A stretch of DNA of 64,000 nucleotides, taken from NCBI RefSeq assembly GCF_011030405.1, contig NZ_JAAJTJ010000001.1:248001-312000 (forward strand), read 5' to 3'. How positions within the stretch are numbered: the stretch's first letter is position 1; each line of letters opens with the position of its first letter. Below, in pieces: positions 36,384 to 47,041 of this stretch. The notes under the pieces were generated by a model that was not told the DNA's origin, searched no databases, and saw only the letters and a list, made by a program, of their open reading frames with translations. Both the position numbers and the translations under genes were made by a program. The DNA comes from Parapedobacter sp. SGR-10 (GTDB taxonomy: Bacteria; Bacteroidota; Bacteroidia; Sphingobacteriales; Sphingobacteriaceae).

Positions 36384-39300
36384 ATGATACATATAAACCG
36401 TACACTCATTCGTTATAAAACCCGGCATCCCTTTTTTCTGACAAGAGCAGGATGGATGTCCATGACATGCCTTATATGTTTGCTTTCGGTAGGCATACCA
36501 AATCGAATGTTGATGGCCAACACGACCACTGAAACGAAAACCTTTTGGAAGCAGTCCAGAGAAATCAGCGGAAAAATAACCGATACAGAAGGTACGCCCT
36601 TGGGAGGGGTCACCATCACTGCCAAAGGAACCTCGGTCAGTACGGCTTCCAACGAACAGGGAGAGTATTCCTTATCTGTACCCAACACAGCCAAGATATT
36701 GGTTTTTTCCATCATAGGCTATCAAACACAGGAATTGGAAATCGGCACGCAACATGTCATTGACATATCGTTATCCAGTGAAGTAGATGCACTTGAAGAA
36801 GTGGTGGTAGTCGGTTACGGAACGATGCAGAAAAAAGATCTGACCGGATCCGTGACACAGATCCGTCCGGACAACATAGCTATTGAAAATCCCAAAACGG
36901 TTCAAGATATCCTACGTGGAACACCGGGCTTACGGGTAGGTTTTGAGACTTCGGCCAAAGGAGGAGGTTCGCTGGAGCTACGTGGACAGCGTTCGGTTTA
37001 TACCGCCGGAAATCACAATACCCCTTTGCTTATTCTTGATGGTATGTTTTTCTATGGCGAACTTTCCGAAATCAATCCGGACGACATTGAGCAAATCGAC
37101 ATCCTCAAGGACGCTTCGGCCGCAGCTGTTTATGGTGCGAAGGCCGCAAATGGTGTCATTATCATCACGACAAAAAAAGGACAGCAAGGTGTACCCGTTA
37201 TCAATATGACCACCAATTTTGGTTGGTCACAACTAAGCACTTACCGGGAAAGATTCAGCCCTGATGACTATCTGCAACATCGCCAGGATTGGCTCACCGT
37301 CAACACCCATGGGGTGAATCCCGTAACCGGTGCTTATGAGGCATATCAAGTAGGAACTTATAAAGATAGTCCCGGTTACTTTATGCGTCCCGACCAGTTA
37401 CCGGAAACGGTATCCCTGGATACGTGGCGGAATTACACGACCAATGCTGCCGACGAATCCGACATGAGCATTTGGGCAAAACGCCTTGGTTTTAAAGGAG
37501 GGAATGCCCTGGAAAACATACTGAACGGCAAAACCATCAACTGGAAAGACCACGCCTTTCGGACAGGGTTCAATCAGGATTATAACGCAAGTGTCAGCGG
37601 AGCCGGAGAAAAGGCAAACTACTACCTCTCTATGGGTTATCTCAATAATGAAGGTGTCGTAAAGAGCGATCAATATCAAGCGGTACGCGCTAATATGAAA
37701 GTGAATCTCCATGTGAACAAGTGGCTCGAAATCGGTGCAAATGTCAACTTTCAAAACCGCTCGGATGGCAATGTAGATCTGAATGTCGGAAGCACATTGG
37801 AAAACAGCCCATACGCCGATTATGCCGACGAATACGGGAATCCATTGCAGTTTCCATTAGACAATAATTATGATAGACGAGGGTATAACTACGATTTTCA
37901 GAAACAATACCTGGAATTGGAAAAAGGCTATACAGTGCTAAACAGTATATGGAATGCGAAAATAAAACTTCCGTACAATATCACCTATACCTTCAATGCC
38001 TCACCGCGTTATCAGTTTTTTCACGACCGCTACTTTATGTCCGCCGCACTCCCCGGCTCTAACCCTGCCGACCGGGGTGTAAACCGTGAGCAGGCAAAAC
38101 GTTTCGATTGGTCGCTCAACAATATACTAAGTTGGGAACAGACGTTCGCACAAAAACATCGTGTAAATGTAACGTTGGTACAAGAAGCCGAGGAACGTCA
38201 ATTCTGGAGCGACCGCATTGAAGCTCGCAGAATCTTGCCTTCCGATGCCTTAGGATTCCACAACACCCAAAACGGAAGTAAGGAAGACAGTAATTTCTCT
38301 TCTAATGACAGCCGGGAATCAGCGGATGGTCTATTGGCCCGTTTGTTTTATTCTTACAATGACCGCTATATGATTACCACATCTTTTCGACGGGACGGCT
38401 ATTCGGCTTTCGGCACATCCAATCCATACGCCTTCTTCCCTTCAGCAGCCGTGGCATGGACATTTACCAATGAAGATTTCTTTAAATGGAGCAATATCAT
38501 GAATTTCGGCAAGTTGCGTGTATCCTACGGTGAGAATGGAAACAGATCGCTTGACAACCCCTATCTGGCACTTTCTAACCTTTCTTCGGGAGCAGGTAGA
38601 TTCCATGGCTATATCAATGACCAAGGAGAACTCGAACTATTGCGTTATCTAATGGCCGAGCGGATGGCCAATCCGGGATTACAATGGGAAAAAACCTCCT
38701 CATGGAATATAGGGCTTGATTTCGGTTTTCTCAACAATCGTTTGTCGGGAAGTATAGAATACTATCGGATGCAGACCCACGATATGATTATGCAACAACG
38801 TTTGCCGGAGTTCACGGGTTTCCCCCATATTACGACCAATCTTGGACAGGTGAACAATAATGGGGTCGAGATTTCTATCAATACACTTAATATAGACCGG
38901 CAGAATTTTAAGTGGGCGACCACATTGGGCTTTTTCTATAATAAGAACGAGATAAAACACCTTTACTATGATTATAAGGACGGAAAAGAAATGGATGATG
39001 AAACAAACGGTTGGTTTATCGGACAGCCGATCAGTTCCATCTGGAATTATCGGGTCACGGGAATCTGGCAAAAGGAGGAGGTTGAAGAAGCTGCCAAATA
39101 CGGGCAGAGACCAGGCGATCCTAAGGTAGCAAATCTGTACACAGCTGATGATAGAGAAAATATAGACGGCACGACCACCCCTGTCTATAACAACAATGAT
39201 AAAGTGATTCTCGGACAAACAGCACCACCTTTCAATTGGTCTATACGCAACGAGTTTACCCTGTGGAACGACCTCACTGTCTTGGTCAATATATATTCTT

Positions 39301-39710
39301 ATATGGGGCACAAAAGTGTATCGGGCTATTATCTGAACAACGATGACGATGGAGGGCGAATGTCTTTCGGTATGGCAAATTCACCGTCTAAAAATTACTG
39401 GACGATTGACAATCCTACCAATGAATATGGACGCATACAAGCTAAAGGCCCTACTGGCGCCGAAACTGCTCCAAAATTGTATGACCGCTCTTTTATCCGT
39501 CTCGAAAATATTTCCGTGGGGTATACACTGCCCAAAAGCTGGACGTCAAGGCTCGACATAGGCCGCGTGAAAGCATTCGCATCGGTACGCAATGTCGCCC
39601 ATTGGTCCAAACAATGGGAATACGGTGATCCGGAGACCTGGCATGCCAACGATAATCCATCAGCCTGGGCACCACGACTCTATACATTGGGACTAAATTT
39701 AGTTTTATAA
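36384..39710 (+). CDS. SusC/RagA-type TonB-dependent outer-membrane transporter (PUL1)
   Basis: A 1108-aa protein. It has an N-terminal basic/hydrophobic export region, a carboxypeptidase-regulatory-like domain (residues ~58-132), the SusC signature EEVVVVGYG (~139-146), a plug (DLTGSVTQIRPDN, ILRGTPGLRVG, LELRGQRSVYT, DDIEQIDILKDASAAAVYG, AANGVIIITTKKG) and a C-terminal beta-barrel ending in a Leu-Val-Leu aromatic-type strand. It imports oligosaccharides released at the surface with the SusD lipoprotein encoded 21 bp downstream. It leads a plus-strand operon of about 13 kb with sulfatase, GH105 and GH130-like genes. Confidence 0.95.
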   Translation: MIHINRTLIRYKTRHPFFLTRAGWMSMTCLICLLSVGIPNRMLMANTTTETKTFWKQSREISGKITDTEGTPLGGVTITAKGTSVSTASNEQGEYSLSVPNTAKILVFSIIGYQTQELEIGTQHVIDISLSSEVDALEEVVVVGYGTMQKKDLTGSVTQIRPDNIAIENPKTVQDILRGTPGLRVGFETSAKGGGSLELRGQRSVYTAGNHNTPLLILDGMFFYGELSEINPDDIEQIDILKDASAAAVYGAKAANGVIIITTKKGQQGVPVINMTTNFGWSQLSTYRERFSPDDYLQHRQDWLTVNTHGVNPVTGAYEAYQVGTYKDSPGYFMRPDQLPETVSLDTWRNYTTNAADESDMSIWAKRLGFKGGNALENILNGKTINWKDHAFRTGFNQDYNASVSGAGEKANYYLSMGYLNNEGVVKSDQYQAVRANMKVNLHVNKWLEIGANVNFQNRSDGNVDLNVGSTLENSPYADYADEYGNPLQFPLDNNYDRRGYNYDFQKQYLELEKGYTVLNSIWNAKIKLPYNITYTFNASPRYQFFHDRYFMSAALPGSNPADRGVNREQAKRFDWSLNNILSWEQTFAQKHRVNVTLVQEAEERQFWSDRIEARRILPSDALGFHNTQNGSKEDSNFSSNDSRESADGLLARLFYSYNDRYMITTSFRRDGYSAFGTSNPYAFFPSAAVAWTFTNEDFFKWSNIMNFGKLRVSYGENGNRSLDNPYLALSNLSSGAGRFHGYINDQGELELLRYLMAERMANPGLQWEKTSSWNIGLDFGFLNNRLSGSIEYYRMQTHDMIMQQRLPEFTGFPHITTNLGQVNNNGVEISINTLNIDRQNFKWATTLGFFYNKNEIKHLYYDYKDGKEMDDETNGWFIGQPISSIWNYRVTGIWQKEEVEEAAKYGQRPGDPKVANLYTADDRENIDGTTTPVYNNNDKVILGQTAPPFNWSIRNEFTLWNDLTVLVNIYSYMGHKSVSGYYLNNDDDGGRMSFGMANSPSKNYWTIDNPTNEYGRIQAKGPTGAETAPKLYDRSFIRLENISVGYTLPKSWTSRLDIGRVKAFASVRNVAHWSKQWEYGDPETWHANDNPSAWAPRLYTLGLNLVL

Positions 39711-39731
39711 ACGCTTTTAATGATGATTGAT

Positions 39732-41747
39732 ATGAAAAAGATAGCCCTCGCCCTGCTTACGATGATGGGCGGCACGATATTTTTCAACAGCTGTTCAAAG
39801 GATTTTCTGAAACCCGATCCCTTATCGTTCTACGAACCGGCTCTTACATTTACCACCGAAGAAGGGTTACAGTCGGTGTTGGCATTTTGTGATCGCCACA
39901 TCAAATTATATTATGCTGCCGATCATGGAGAACTGCTTCCGATCGGAACAGAATATATGTTTTCCGATCTCATGGTTTCTGCGGCGACCGATAGGGCCAG
40001 AATGCTTTCCGATATGGCCAATGAGCTTACCCCTACGAGCTTAGATATCGGCAGTGACCAACGGTTGTTCCAAAGCCTGTCCCAAACGAACAGCATCTGG
40101 CATTTTTGGCACGAAACCTATTACGTCATCATGCAAGCGAATACCGTCATCCAATATGTAGATGATATCGAGACATTGGACGAAGAGACTAAAAATATGT
40201 ATAAAGGGAGGGCCTATTTCCACCGTGCCTTCCGCTATCTGAATCTCGTATTCCAATTCGGCGATGTTCCTTTGCTTACCAAGGTAGCACAGGTACCCAA
40301 ATTAAACTACCGTAGCACCAAGCGTGATGCTATTCTGCAAATGATCACCCAAGATATGGAACAGGCCGTGGAGTGGGTACCCGAACAAAGCGAAATGAAG
40401 TCGAGGGGTATGGTCAATAAAGGAGCCTGCCGCATGTTGCTCACCAAATGTTACCTCGCATTGGGCGAGTTTGAAAAAGCAAAAGTACAAACGGATATCC
40501 TGATTGATCAATCGGGTTATGCGCTCATCACGGGCGACAGCTTCGGCACTTTCAACGATGGTGGAGAACCAAGAACATGGCCTATTACACGCAACATTAT
40601 CTGGGATATGCACCGTGCAGAAAACAAACTCATTGCCGCCAATAGAGAGGTCATCCTCGGTATTCCCAATCGTGGCTCAGACAAAGAATCCTTTACCAAA
40701 ATGGTGACGATGCGTATCCTATACCCTTTCCTCTTTGACACCAAGGTAAAAACAAAAGATGGTAAGCAGGCCCTCTTAAATCTAACCCGTAGTCATGCCG
40801 ATTACAATCCGCAGTACGACTATATGCGGGCAATGGGACGTGGAATCGCTACCTGGCGTCCTACCTATTTTCAGACGCATGACCTATGGAAAGTCAATGG
40901 CAGGATGGATGAAACCGATCTGCGCCACAGCTCAGCCGTAGGCAACTGGATCCGGATGGAAGATTACCGCGTCAATAATAAAGCCTCTTCCGAGTTTGGG
41001 AATCCGCTTACACTCAGAGATGACAGCGGCAACGAATTATGCAGCGACACGATCCGCCGTTGGTTTGATGTCCCTCATTATAAATTCTACTTGGATGATC
41101 CCGTGAATGAAGCCAATATAAATTCCAATGGCTACCAGGGAGCTACAAACGGGGGCATAGCCGACTGGTACCTTTACCGTCTGGCAGAGGCCTATTTGCT
41201 GCGGGCAGAAGCCAAATTTTATCTGGGTGACGCAGCCGGTGCAGCCGATGATGTAAATGAAATAAGAAAAAGAGCAAAATGCACCGAATTGTATCAGGGT
41301 ACAGTAACGATTGGCGATATCATGGACGAACGCGCACGTGAATTGTATTGGGAAGAATGGCGTAATGTGGAACTGACCCGTGTGTCACTTTGCCTGGCAC
41401 GTAGCGGCAAACCAGATGAATGGGGCAACACCTACAACGTGGACAACTTTGACAAGCAGCAAGGTACAGACCCGAATGGCGGAAGCTATTGGTACCAGCG
41501 CATCGTTCATCACAGTTTTTACAACAAATACAATACACCCATTATCGTGGACGCCACAGGCAAAAACGCCATTCTCTATACAATGGACAAAAAGAATATA
41601 TATTGGCCGATTTTTAGTGCCTCTATTACCGCAAACAGTAAAGGAAGACTGGCGCAAAACTATGGTTATGACGGCTATGATCCGGCTACACCCAAATGGG
41701 AAACCTGGGAAGAGGCCATCGCTGACGAAGACAACACAGGAGGATAG
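39732..41747 (+). CDS. SusD/RagB-type surface glycan-binding lipoprotein (PUL1)
   Basis: This is 671 aa from MKKIALALLTMMGGTIFFNSC with lipobox Cys21; two earlier ATG codons (39720, 39723) are less likely. The body shows SusD helical TPR-like blocks (WHETYYVIMQANTVIQY, YKGRAYFHRAFRYLNLV, YLYRLAEAYLLRAEAKF, RARELYWEEWRNVELTR). It binds the sugar above the SusC barrel and acts as its lid. It lies 21 bp after susC and 38 bp before the sulfatase gene. Confidence 0.94.
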   Translation: MKKIALALLTMMGGTIFFNSCSKDFLKPDPLSFYEPALTFTTEEGLQSVLAFCDRHIKLYYAADHGELLPIGTEYMFSDLMVSAATDRARMLSDMANELTPTSLDIGSDQRLFQSLSQTNSIWHFWHETYYVIMQANTVIQYVDDIETLDEETKNMYKGRAYFHRAFRYLNLVFQFGDVPLLTKVAQVPKLNYRSTKRDAILQMITQDMEQAVEWVPEQSEMKSRGMVNKGACRMLLTKCYLALGEFEKAKVQTDILIDQSGYALITGDSFGTFNDGGEPRTWPITRNIIWDMHRAENKLIAANREVILGIPNRGSDKESFTKMVTMRILYPFLFDTKVKTKDGKQALLNLTRSHADYNPQYDYMRAMGRGIATWRPTYFQTHDLWKVNGRMDETDLRHSSAVGNWIRMEDYRVNNKASSEFGNPLTLRDDSGNELCSDTIRRWFDVPHYKFYLDDPVNEANINSNGYQGATNGGIADWYLYRLAEAYLLRAEAKFYLGDAAGAADDVNEIRKRAKCTELYQGTVTIGDIMDERARELYWEEWRNVELTRVSLCLARSGKPDEWGNTYNVDNFDKQQGTDPNGGSYWYQRIVHHSFYNKYNTPIIVDATGKNAILYTMDKKNIYWPIFSASITANSKGRLAQNYGYDGYDPATPKWETWEEAIADEDNTGG

Positions 41748-41785
41748 CTTTTTATGGCTATGCACATAGTACAAACATTAAAAAC

Positions 41786-43177
41786 ATGATAGATACGCGT
41801 ACACTTCTTTCAGCCTTGCTTACCATATTTCTATGGTGTACCATATCGCAGGAGGTATCGGCACAGGTTCGCGACAGGCAGCATCAAGACAACAAGCCGA
41901 ACTTTATCATCATTATGGCGGACGATCTCGATGTGCGACAGCTCAGCTGTTATGGTGGAAAAAACCTAGAGACCAGATACATCGATCGGCTTGCGTCCGA
42001 AGGGTTAAAGTTCAATTCGATGATAGCCTCCGAAGCGATGTGTATCCCCACACGGGCATCCTTATTGACAGGCTTATACCCCGCACGGCACGGTGCCTAT
42101 CAAAACCATAAGCCTGTCCACGACGAACTGAAAAGTGTCGTACACTATCTTGGAGATTTAGGCTATCGGGTAGGACTTACCGGAAAAGACCATATGACAA
42201 AACCCAAAGCTGTCTTTCCCTTCGATATCATAGCCGGTTTCGAGCCGAACTGTGTGTCTAGAACAGATGTCTATTTTTTAGATAGTGTCCAAAACTACAT
42301 CATGCAAGGGTCACCCTATTGCCTCTTCATCATGAGCAACAATCCACACGCACCCTGGACAGTCGGAGATCCGAGTGAATTCAATCCATCCGATTTGGTA
42401 TTGCCGGGCCATTGGGTAGACACCGAACGAAGCCGTACAGAGTTTTGCAAATACCTGGCCGAGGTCAGACGTCTGGACAATCAGGTGGGCGATATCATGC
42501 AGATGCTGGAAAAGACGGGGCAACACAAAAACACCATCGTCATTTTTCTGGGTGAGCAGGGGCCACAATTCCCCGGTGGGAAATGGAGCCTGTACGATTA
42601 CGGACAGAAAAGTGCGATGATTGTCCGATGGCCGGAAAAAGTGAAGGCACAGGTACAGACAGACGCGATCATACAATACGAAGACATCACCCCTACCCTT
42701 GTCGATATCGCCGGAGGCAAAGCAATCAGCGGCTTGGATGGAAAAAGCTTTAAGCAGGTGCTCACGAAGCCGGAGAAACCGCACCGGGACCTGGCATTCG
42801 GTATCCACAATAATATCCCGGAGGGTCCGGCATATCCTATGCGTAGTGTACGCGACCACCGTTATAAGTTAATTTTAAATTTATTGCCCGATGCCACATA
42901 TTCCATCAAATGGATGATGAACAACAAAGATCCTAAATTGGTATGGACGTCTTGGACAGCAACAGCCAAACACAACAGCCAAGCCGCCCACCTGACCAAG
43001 CGGATATCGACCAAACCTGCTGTAGAGTTTTACGATCTGGAAAAAGATCCGGACGAACTGCATAATCTTGCTGATATTCCCGCCTACCAAAATGTAATCA
43101 AACGCTATACAAAACATTTGCATAACTGGATGAAAGAACAAGGAGACCAGGGTGTAAATATGGATACGACATTTTAA
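41786..43177 (+). CDS. Secreted formylglycine sulfatase (S1 family)
   Basis: This 463-aa protein has a signal peptide (LLSALLTIFLWCTISQEVSA). Metal ligands are Asp46 and Asp47 in IIMADDLD. Cys86 in AMCIPTRASLLTGLYP is the CxPxR residue that must be converted to formylglycine. GKDHMTKPK and NPHAPW are active-site loops, and the last metal/sulfate loop is GEQGPQFPGGKWSLYD. It removes sulfate esters from sugars in the periplasm or on the surface. No anSME or FGE maturase is in the window. Presence in the same operon as GH105 genes implies a sulfated uronic-acid-containing substrate. Confidence 0.9.
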   Translation: MIDTRTLLSALLTIFLWCTISQEVSAQVRDRQHQDNKPNFIIIMADDLDVRQLSCYGGKNLETRYIDRLASEGLKFNSMIASEAMCIPTRASLLTGLYPARHGAYQNHKPVHDELKSVVHYLGDLGYRVGLTGKDHMTKPKAVFPFDIIAGFEPNCVSRTDVYFLDSVQNYIMQGSPYCLFIMSNNPHAPWTVGDPSEFNPSDLVLPGHWVDTERSRTEFCKYLAEVRRLDNQVGDIMQMLEKTGQHKNTIVIFLGEQGPQFPGGKWSLYDYGQKSAMIVRWPEKVKAQVQTDAIIQYEDITPTLVDIAGGKAISGLDGKSFKQVLTKPEKPHRDLAFGIHNNIPEGPAYPMRSVRDHRYKLILNLLPDATYSIKWMMNNKDPKLVWTSWTATAKHNSQAAHLTKRISTKPAVEFYDLEKDPDELHNLADIPAYQNVIKRYTKHLHNWMKEQGDQGVNMDTTF

Positions 43178-43205
43178 ACTTATTAACTCATCAAAACAAA
43201 CCTCT

Positions 43206-44312
43206 ATGTCTAAAAAATCATTTTTACTGTTATTGACAATCTGTGCTTTTCAGTTTTCATTTGCACAGCAAAATGTATTGACCCGTTTTCCAAAAGAATC
43301 TACGCCAAAGGAGGTTGGCAAACGATTGGCCTATCATTTTATAAATGGCAGACATGACCTCTATGCAGGCAGATGGATCCATTATGCCGAAGTGTGTACC
43401 TGGAACGGGGCATTGGATTATGCCCTCAAAGTGAATGACCGGAAGCTTATCAAGCACCTAAAGGACAAATTCGAACCCTTTTTCACAACAGAAAAAGCAC
43501 TGCTCCCTCCCAAGAACCATGTGGATTACAATATGTTCGGCAGCCTTGCGCTGAAACTCTACCAGATAACAAAAGACGAACGCTACCGGGAAATGGGACT
43601 GTCCTATGCCGATACACAATGGGAAGTACCTGCAAACGCCAAAGCAGAAGAAAAAGCTTGGGCAGAAAAAGGATTCTCCTGGCAGACACGTCTCTGGATC
43701 GACGACATGTACATGATTACCGTCGTGCAGGGCGAAGCATACAAAGTGACCGGTGACAAGAAATATCTCGACCGCGCCGCCAAGGAAATGGTGATGTACC
43801 TGGACAGGCTACAACGCTCCAACGGATTGTTTTATCACGCACCCGATGTACCCTACTATTGGGCACGTGGCGATGGCTGGATGGCTGTAGGTATGCCCGA
43901 CCTGCTGCGTATGTTGCCCGCAGACCACAAAGATCGCCCCCGCATCATGGAAGGCTATCTGAAAATGATGAAAAGCCTCAAAAACTATCAGCAACCAAGT
44001 GGTATGTGGAATCAGTTGATCGATGAACCCGCCTTTTGGCCGGAAACTTCCGGCACAGCCATGTTTGCTTATGCTTTTATTGTGGGCGTAAAGGAAGGAT
44101 GGCTCGATGCCAAAGAATACGCTCCCGCTGCACGAAAAGCTTGGCTAGCGATGATTCCCTATATTGACCAACGCAACAATGTAACCGAAGTCTGCATCGG
44201 TACAGGCAAGAAGAATGACAAGCAGTACTACTACGATCGTCCGCGCAATGCAGGCGATCTTCATGGACAGGCTCCATACCTCTGGTGTGCGGCAGCTTTA
44301 TTGGGGAAATAG
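43206..44312 (+). CDS. GH105 unsaturated uronyl hydrolase, copy 1
   Basis: This 368-aa protein has a signal peptide cut before QQNVLTRFP. It is an (alpha/alpha)6-barrel with family words DYNMFGSLALKLYQ, FSWQTRLWIDDMYMITV (Asp166/167 region holds the catalytic Asp) and GLFYHAPDVPYYWARGDGWM, ending DLHGQAPYLWCAAAL. GH105 hydrates and removes the 4,5-unsaturated uronic acid that a polysaccharide lyase leaves at the non-reducing end. It is close to copy 3 at 48233 (same length) and related to copy 2 at 45493. It lies 28 bp after the sulfatase gene. Confidence 0.93.
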   Translation: MSKKSFLLLLTICAFQFSFAQQNVLTRFPKESTPKEVGKRLAYHFINGRHDLYAGRWIHYAEVCTWNGALDYALKVNDRKLIKHLKDKFEPFFTTEKALLPPKNHVDYNMFGSLALKLYQITKDERYREMGLSYADTQWEVPANAKAEEKAWAEKGFSWQTRLWIDDMYMITVVQGEAYKVTGDKKYLDRAAKEMVMYLDRLQRSNGLFYHAPDVPYYWARGDGWMAVGMPDLLRMLPADHKDRPRIMEGYLKMMKSLKNYQQPSGMWNQLIDEPAFWPETSGTAMFAYAFIVGVKEGWLDAKEYAPAARKAWLAMIPYIDQRNNVTEVCIGTGKKNDKQYYYDRPRNAGDLHGQAPYLWCAAALLGK

Positions 44313-44351
44313 AAATAGTATTATTGCCGTATGTTATCAGTCTTCAGACAT

Positions 44352-45473
44352 ATGAATTGCAGGGTTTTACGAATGCAGCTGACCGTTGCTCTTCTTTCCG
44401 GGATATTCTTCGCCCAAGCACAACATCCGGATTGGGCATTAGGGCCTTTTGTACGGCCGGAAGGTGCCAACCCTATTATTTCTCCCAATCCGAAAAGCAC
44501 ATTTTTTGATCCCATGAGCAAACAAAAAGTAGCTTGGGAAGCAAGTGACGTTTTCAATCCGGGAGCTGTAGTAAAGAACAACAGAATCTATGTACTCTAT
44601 CGTGGCGAAGATAAATCCGGGATGGGTATCGGTAAGCGTACATCAAGGTTGGGTATCGCGGAAAGCAACGATGGTATCCACATGAAGCGGAGCAAGAAAC
44701 CCATTCTTTTCCCCAACGAAGACAGCCAAAAGGAAAATGAATGGCCCGGTGGCTGTGAAGATCCCCGTATAGCTGTGACAGAGGATGGCTTATATGTGAT
44801 GCTGTACACACAATGGAACAGGAAAGTAGCCCGTCTGGCCGTAGCGACTTCCAGAGACTTGAAAAATTGGACTAAACACGGGCCCGCCTTTCAGAAAGCG
44901 CATCAAGGCAAATTTAAAGACATGTTCTGCAAATCGGGGTCGGTCGTAACCAAAATCGAAGGCGGCAAACAGGTCATTACACGAGTCAAAGGTAAATATA
45001 TGATGTATTGGGGTGAGCGGTTCATGAATATTGCCACTTCTGACGACCTGATAAACTGGAAACCGACATTGGACGCAAGAGGCCAACTCGATCTGGTCGT
45101 AAAACCAAGACAGGGATATTTTGATAGCGACATGACCGAATGTGGTCCTCCCGCTATTATGACCGACCATGGTATTCTCGTGTTGTACAATGGCAAAAAC
45201 AGAGGCGGAGATGGGAGAGATACCAATTACACCGCCAATACGTATGCCGCAGGACAAGTACTATTTGATCTGAACACGCCTTCCAAAGTTATAGACCGTT
45301 TGGACAAACCTTTTTTTGTGCCTACCGAATCCTTTGAAAAAAGCGGGCAATATCCAAATGGCACCGTATTTATTCAGGGTCTTACTTATTTCAAAGACAA
45401 ATGGTTTCTGTATTACGGTTGTGCGGACAGCCGGGTTGGTGTAGCCATCTATGATCCGAGAACCACTTTTTAA
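44352..45473 (+). CDS. Secreted GH130-like protein
   Basis: This is about 373 aa from MNCRVLRMQLTVALLSG; other in-frame ATGs at 44331 and 44373 are possible. A signal peptide ending AQAQ is followed by a five-bladed propeller with FNPGAVVKNNRIYVLYRGED and the GH130 motif GGCEDPRI, then YYGCADSRVGVAIY. GH130 enzymes are mannosyl phosphorylases or hydrolases. A secreted one has little free phosphate to use, so hydrolysis of a beta-mannoside or another linkage is more likely. It sits between GH105 copies 1 and 2. Acidic residues beyond the EDPR motif cannot be assigned by eye. Confidence 0.82.
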   Translation: MNCRVLRMQLTVALLSGIFFAQAQHPDWALGPFVRPEGANPIISPNPKSTFFDPMSKQKVAWEASDVFNPGAVVKNNRIYVLYRGEDKSGMGIGKRTSRLGIAESNDGIHMKRSKKPILFPNEDSQKENEWPGGCEDPRIAVTEDGLYVMLYTQWNRKVARLAVATSRDLKNWTKHGPAFQKAHQGKFKDMFCKSGSVVTKIEGGKQVITRVKGKYMMYWGERFMNIATSDDLINWKPTLDARGQLDLVVKPRQGYFDSDMTECGPPAIMTDHGILVLYNGKNRGGDGRDTNYTANTYAAGQVLFDLNTPSKVIDRLDKPFFVPTESFEKSGQYPNGTVFIQGLTYFKDKWFLYYGCADSRVGVAIYDPRTTF

Positions 45474-45492
45474 TGTTTAACTATACATAATA

Positions 45493-46974
45493 ATGAGAAA
45501 AAACCTAGTCAAAGCCTTTACATTGTTCCTCACGGCGGCTCTCCTATCCGTAGCCTGTAAAGGGACAGATGCGCCTGTGCCTGACACAAAAAAACCGGAC
45601 GACAAAGAAGAGCCTAAGGAGGGAGAACCTGCCTTTGTCACTCCAATAAGCGATCTCAAAGCAGAGAAAACTGAAAAAGCCAACGAACTGCATATCACCT
45701 GGACGTTTCCCGCCAAAGTCGATCGGACAGAGATCACCTGTCTACAAGAGGGCGATAACGAATCCAATGCCATTAAAACGAACATCATGAGACCCTCGGA
45801 CGACAAGGGATCTTTTCGTCTCCATGTACTTCAGCACGGGACATATACGATCTCGGCCGTAGCAATAGACGACAAGGGAAACCGCTCGGAAAAGGCAACG
45901 ACTATCGCTATCCCTACGCATGAGAACGATGTGCTATTGGTTTTCCCGGAGGGTTCTGACCCGGTGACGGTCGGCACGCGACTTGGCCAACGATTCATAC
46001 AGACGGTCAGTTCTTCTCCTCATAACACACGTGTCAATTACCCCTATGTATGTACCTACTTAGGTGCATTTTGGTTTGCACAAGCCGTTAACAATGATCA
46101 AATGTACAATGATTTGCGGACAAGGTATGACAATTCCTTTTTCTCCGCAAATGCCCCCACCCTCCCTACTCCCGACCACGTAGACAACAATATATTCGGA
46201 TCCGTGCCGTTGGAGATTTATAAAAAAGTAAAGGACAGCAAATACCTTAATCTGGGAATGGACTATGCCGACAAGCAATGGGAGCTGCCCGCCAATCCTA
46301 CACCGACGCAGCAAAACTATCACAACCAGGGCTACTCCTGGCAAACCCGTATCTGGATTGACGACATGTTCATGATCACCGCCATACAAGCGCAGGCATA
46401 CCAAACTACGGGCGACCGAAAATACATAGACAGGGCTGCCAAAGAGATGGCGATGTATCTGGATGAGATCCAACGCCCCAACGGACTGTTTTACCATGCA
46501 CCGGATGCACCTTTTTACTGGGGACGCGGCAATGGCTGGATGGCCGTGGGCATAGCGGAACTGTTGAGAATACTTCCTGAAGACAACCCCGACCGACCAA
46601 AAATAGAAAATGCCTACAAGCTGATGATGTCTACATTGCTGCAATACCAAGCAGAAGACGGTATGTGGCGGCAATTGATCGACAAGAGCGAACTATGGAA
46701 AGAAACATCCGGCACGGCCATGTTCACCTATGCAATGATCGTAGGTGTCAAAAAAGGCTGGCTCGACAAAGTAACATATGGCACGGCCGCCCGCAAAGCA
46801 TGGCTTTCCCTCTTGACTTATATAAACAACGATGACAACATTACGGACGTCTGCGAAGGCACGAATAAAAACAGCAGTTATCAGTTCTATGTAGACCGTA
46901 AACGTAATGTCGGCGACCTGCACGGACAGGCACCCATGCTGTGGTGTGCCTATGCCCTAGCCGCGGATTTATAA
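45493..46974 (+). CDS. GH105 lipoprotein with N-terminal Ig-like domain, copy 2
   Basis: A 493-aa lipoprotein (LTAALLSVACKG lipobox). Residues ~25-140 are acidic linker plus an Fn3/Ig-like domain (ISDLKAEKTEKANELHITWTF), the kind found in surface glycan-binding lipoproteins. The GH105 barrel follows with GYSWQTRIWIDDMFMITA, GLFYHAPDAPFYWGRGNGWM and DLHGQAPMLWCAYAL. Lipidation suggests an outer-membrane surface position, unlike the soluble copies 1 and 3. It begins 19 bp after the GH130-like gene. Confidence 0.9.
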   Translation: MRKNLVKAFTLFLTAALLSVACKGTDAPVPDTKKPDDKEEPKEGEPAFVTPISDLKAEKTEKANELHITWTFPAKVDRTEITCLQEGDNESNAIKTNIMRPSDDKGSFRLHVLQHGTYTISAVAIDDKGNRSEKATTIAIPTHENDVLLVFPEGSDPVTVGTRLGQRFIQTVSSSPHNTRVNYPYVCTYLGAFWFAQAVNNDQMYNDLRTRYDNSFFSANAPTLPTPDHVDNNIFGSVPLEIYKKVKDSKYLNLGMDYADKQWELPANPTPTQQNYHNQGYSWQTRIWIDDMFMITAIQAQAYQTTGDRKYIDRAAKEMAMYLDEIQRPNGLFYHAPDAPFYWGRGNGWMAVGIAELLRILPEDNPDRPKIENAYKLMMSTLLQYQAEDGMWRQLIDKSELWKETSGTAMFTYAMIVGVKKGWLDKVTYGTAARKAWLSLLTYINNDDNITDVCEGTNKNSSYQFYVDRKRNVGDLHGQAPMLWCAYALAADL

Positions 46975-47041
46975 ACACATTTTTTTCAAGGCCGGAAATG
47001 AAACATATAGCATGACTAAAACTAACTAAATACCAAATAAC

